Positions 60,601 through 64,000 of a DNA stretch of 64,000 bases are shown here, one piece after another. The stretch is from Steromphala cineraria. Taxonomy: Eukaryota > Mollusca > Gastropoda > Trochida > Trochidae. The first letter of the stretch is position 1. Every line of letters begins with the position of its first letter. The translations under genes were made by a program, and so were the position numbers. The stretch lies in assembly GCA_916613615.1 (NCBI GenBank), contig OU744724.1, positions 45,796,662 through 45,860,661 of the forward strand, given 5' to 3'. The notes below the pieces were generated by a model. That model was not told the DNA's origin and searched no databases. It saw only the letters and a program-made list of their open reading frames with translations.

Positions 60601-63600
60601 AATCCAGTACCTTGCAAACATCTCCTAGTCCAGTCCCTTTCAAATATCTTCTAGTCTAGTACCTTTCAAATATCTCCTAGTGCAGCACCTTGCAAATATC
60701 TCCTAGTCCAGTCCCTTGCAAATATTTCCTAGTCCAGTCCATGCAAATATCTCCTAGTCCAGTCCCTTGCAAACATCTCCTAGTCTAGTACCTTTCAAAT
60801 ATCTCCTAGTCCAGTACCTTGCAAACATCTTCTAGTCCAGTCCCTTTCAAATATCTCCTAGTCTAGTACCTTACCTTTCAAATATCTCCTAGTGCAGTAC
60901 CTTGCAAATATCTCCTAGTCCAGTACCTTGCAAATATCTCCTAGTCCAGTTCCTTGCAAATATCTCCTAGTCCAGTCCCTTGCAAATATTTCCTAGTCCA
61001 GTACCTTGCAAATAACTCCTAGTCCAGTACCTTGCAAATATCTCCTAGTCCAGTTCCTTGCAAATATCTCCTAGTCCAGTCCCTTGCAAATATTTCCTAG
61101 TTCAGTACCTTGCAAATAACTCCTAATCCAGTACCTTGCAAACATCTCCTAGTCCAGTCCGTTTCAAATATCTTCTAGTCTAGTACCTTTCAAATATCTC
61201 CTAGTCCAGTACCTTGCAAACATCTCCTAGTCCAGTCCCTTTCAAATATCTCCTAGTCCAGTCCCTTTCAAATATCTCCTAGTCCAGTACCTTGCAAACA
61301 TATCCTTGTCTAGTACCTTGCAAACATCTCCTAGTCCAGTACCTTGCAAATATCTCCTAGTCCAGTCCCTTGCAAATATTTCCTAGTCTAGTACCTTGCA
61401 AATAACTCCTAGTCCAGTACCTTGCAAACATCTCCTAGTCCAGTCCCTTTTAAATATCTCCTAGTCCAGTACCTTTCAAATATATCCTAGTCCAGTATCT
61501 TGCAAACATCTCCTAGTCCAGTCCCTTGCAAATATCTCCTAGTCTATTACCTTGCAAATATCTCCTAGTCCAGTACCTTTCAAATATCTCCCAGTCCCGT
61601 CCATGCAAATATCTCCTAGTCCAGTCCCTTTCAAATATCTCCTAGTCCAGTCCCTTTCAAATATCTCATAGTCCTGTACCTTTCAAATATCTCCTAGTTC
61701 AGTACCTTTCAAATATCTCCTAGTCCAGTACCTTGCAACAATCTCCTAGTCAGGTACCTTGCAAGTATCTCCTAGTCCAGTCCCTTGCAAACATCTCCTA
61801 GTCCAGTACCTTTCAAATATCTCCTAGTCCAGTACCTTGCAAATATCTCCTAGTCCAGTTCCTTGCACATATCTCCTAGTCCAGTCCCTTGCAAATATTT
61901 CCTAGTCCAGTACCTTGCAAATAACTCCTAATCCAGTACCTTGCAAACATCTCCTAGTCCAGTCCCTTTCAAATATCTTCTAGTCTAGTACCTTTCAAAT
62001 ATCTCCTAGTCCAGTACCTTGCAAACATCTCCTAGTCCAGTCCCTTTCAAACATCTCCTAGTCCAGTCCCTTTCAAATATCTCCTAGTCCAGTACCTTGC
62101 AAACATATCCTTGTCTAGTACCTTGCAAACATCTCCTAGTCCAGTACCTTGCAAATATCTCCTAGTCCAGTCCCTTGCAAATATTTCCTAGTCTAGTACC
62201 TTGCAAATAACTCCTAGTCCAGTACCTTGCAAACATCTCCTAGTCCAGTCCCTTTCAAATATCTCCTAGTCTAGTACCTTTCAAATATATCCTAGTCCAG
62301 TATCTTGCAAACATCTCCTAGTCCAGTCCCTTGCAAATATCTCCTAGTCTATTACCTTGCAAATATCTCCTAGTCCAGTACCTTTCAAATATCTCCCAGT
62401 CCCGTCCATGCAAATATCTCCTAGTCCAGTCCCTTTCAAATATCTCCTAGTCCAGTCCCTTTCAAATATCTCATAGTCCTGTACCTTTCAAATATCTCCT
62501 AGTTCAGTACCTTTCAAATATCTCCTAGTCCATTACCTTGCAACAATCTCCTAGTCAGGTACCTTGCAAGTATCTCCTAGTCCAGTCCCTTGCAAACATC
62601 TCCTAGTCCAGTACCTTTCAAATATCTCCTAGTCCAGTACCTTGCAAACATCTCCTAGTCCAGTATCTTGCACATATCTCCTAGTCCAGTCCATGCAAAT
62701 ATCTCCTAGTCCAGTACCTTGCAAATATCTCCTAGTCCAGTACCTTGCAAACATCTCCCAGTCCAGTACCATGCAAAAATCTCCTAGTCCAGTACCATGC
62801 AAATATCTCATAGTCCAGAACCTTTCAAATATCTCCTAGTCCAGTATCCATGCAAATATCTCCTAGTCCAGTCCATGCAAATATCTCCTGGTCCAGTACC
62901 TTGCAAACACATCCTAGTCCAGTACCTTGCAAACATCTCCTAGTCCAGTACCTTGTAAGTATCTCCTAGTCCAGTCCCTTGCAAACATCTCCTAGTCCAG
63001 TACCTTTCAAATATCTCCTAGTCCAGTACCTTGCAAATATCTCCTAGTCCAGTCCCTTGCAAATATCTCCTAGTCTAGTACCTTACCTTTCAAATATCTC
63101 CTAGTCCAGTCCCTTGCAAATATCTCTTAGTCCAGTCCCTTGCAAATATATCCTAGTTTAGTACCTTTCAAATATATCCTAGTTCAGTACCTTGCAAATA
63201 TATGTCCTAGTCCAGTACCGTGCAAATATCTCCTAGTCCAGTACCTTTCAAATATCTCCTAGTCCAGTATCTTGCACATATCTCCTAGTCCAGTCCATGC
63301 AAATATCTCCTAGTCCAGTACCTTGCAAATATCTCCTAGTTAAGTACCTTGCAAATATCTCCTAGTCCAATTCCTTGCAAATATCTCCTAGTCCAGTCCC
63401 TTGCAAATATCTCATAGTCCTGTACCTTTCAAATATCTCCTAGTTCAGTACCTTTCAAATATCTCCTAGTCCAGTACCTTGCAACAATCTCCTAGTCAGG
63501 TACCTTGCAAGTATCTCCTAGTCCAGTCCCTTGCAAATATTTCCTAGTCTAGTACCTTGCAAATAACTTCTAGTCCAGTACCTTGCAAACATCTCCTAGT

Positions 63601-64000
63601 CCAGTCCCTTTCAAATATCTCCTAGTCTAGTACCTTTCAAATATATCCTAGTCCAGTATCTTGAAAACATCTCCTAGTCCAGTCCCTTGCAAATATCTCC
63701 TAGTCTATTACCTTGCAAATATCTCCTAGTCCAGTCCCTTTCAAATATCTCCTAGTCCAGTCCCTTTCAAATATCTCATAGTTCTGTACCTTTCAAATAT
63801 CTCCTAGTTCAGTACCTTTCAAATATCTCCTAGTCCAGTACCTTGCAACAATCTCCTAGTCAGGTACCTTGCAAGTATCTCCTAGTCCAGTCCCTTGCAA
63901 ACATCTCCTAGTCCAGTACCTTTCAAATATCTCCTAGTCCAGTACCTTGCAAACATCTCCTAGTCCAGTATCTTGCACATATCTCCTAGTCCAGTCCATG

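Larger units (their letters stand above)
17682..64000. repeat. Satellite/minisatellite array, 26-bp monomer, over 46 kb
   Basis: Head-to-tail copies of a 26-bp unit: first half CTCCTAGTCCAGT, second half ACCTTGCAAATAT. No interruption is seen, and the array still runs at the window end. At 26 bp per unit it would hold about 1,780 units. All copies have the same orientation. Variants recur: TTTCAAATAT, TTGCAAACAT, TTGCACATAT, TTGCAAATAA, a 25-bp form with CCATGCAAAT, a 28-bp form with ATATATGTCC, and a 31-bp form with ACCTTACCTTTC. The consensus has no CpG, and the plus strand is rich in C and T. CTAG gives TAG stops in all six frames every 78 bp, so it is non-coding. The left edge (17,682-17,700) is slightly diverged (ACCCTGCAACTAT), as is common at array ends. 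Confidence 0.97.

Noticed and set aside
20693..62839. Repeated 60-66-codon open frames in the array (both strands)
   Set aside because: They exist only where 25-, 28- or 31-bp variant monomers, or a mutated CTAG, shift the frame past the built-in TAG. The same peptide recurs wherever the block is duplicated. No coding signal.
17682..64000. CRISPR array
   Set aside because: Repeats are contiguous 26-bp units without unique spacers, in a eukaryotic setting with LINE and spliced genes.
17682..64000. Centromeric CENP-B box
   Set aside because: The monomer lacks any CpG and the TTCG...CGGG pattern of the box.

Overview
The window looks like chromosomal DNA of an invertebrate animal, most likely a mollusc or another lophotrochozoan. 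The reasons are spliced, intron-bearing genes with good GT-AG sites; remnants of several eukaryotic transposon classes (an APE-type LINE, a Tc1-like DNA transposon, BEL/Pao-like pieces); degenerate C2H2 zinc-finger genes; and a fold-back repeat of a kind I remember from marine invertebrate genomes. That assignment is inference. No bacterial operon, CRISPR array, rRNA or tRNA was seen.

Layout. (1) 1-2.7 kb: pieces of a spliced minus-strand gene. One exon (2371-2688) carries a good start codon. Another (302-933) encodes a coiled coil, a Pro/Gly-rich segment and the start of a CCHC zinc knuckle, so it looks Gag-like. Its 632-nt length between two phase-0 splice sites implies one missing base. 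The intron holds a cluster of GC-rich palindromes (about 1.1-1.42 kb). (2) 2.8-3.9 kb: CpG-richer DNA with a possible plus-strand first exon, then a fold-back repeat at 3.7 kb. (3) 4.3-6.1 kb: decayed Gag-like coding on the plus strand, then a complete but dead Tc1-like element (5018-6073) with terminal inverted repeats and TA duplications. (4) 6.4 to about 10.3 kb: a nearly full LINE on the minus strand. Endonuclease and reverse transcriptase motifs are intact, with one frameshift and one in-frame stop. (5) 10.5-13.5 kb: AT-rich DNA with no gene that I can support. (6) 13.5-17.6 kb: a BEL/Pao integrase-region fragment; a broken C2H2 gene of an uncharacterised family (plus strand, with a likely 5' non-coding exon); and a broken multi-finger C2H2 gene (minus strand, with a likely 5' non-coding exon that abuts the repeat array).

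(7) 17.68 kb to the window end, more than 46 kb: one uninterrupted head-to-tail minisatellite/satellite array of a 26-bp monomer, with 25-, 28- and 31-bp variants. Monomer variants recur in fixed order, giving higher-order repeats. The clearest is a 4,656-bp tandem segmental duplication (about 20,850-25,505 and 25,506-30,161), which is nearly identical between copies. Many monomers contain ATGCAAAT or TTGCAAAT, the POU/octamer motif or a near match. The consensus monomer cannot code: CTAG puts a TAG stop in every frame on both strands within three monomers. The short open frames in the array come from variant monomers and are not genes.

Nothing here works as a pathway. The coding remnants are mobile-element proteins or decayed zinc-finger genes. 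The array is the dominant and least explained feature.
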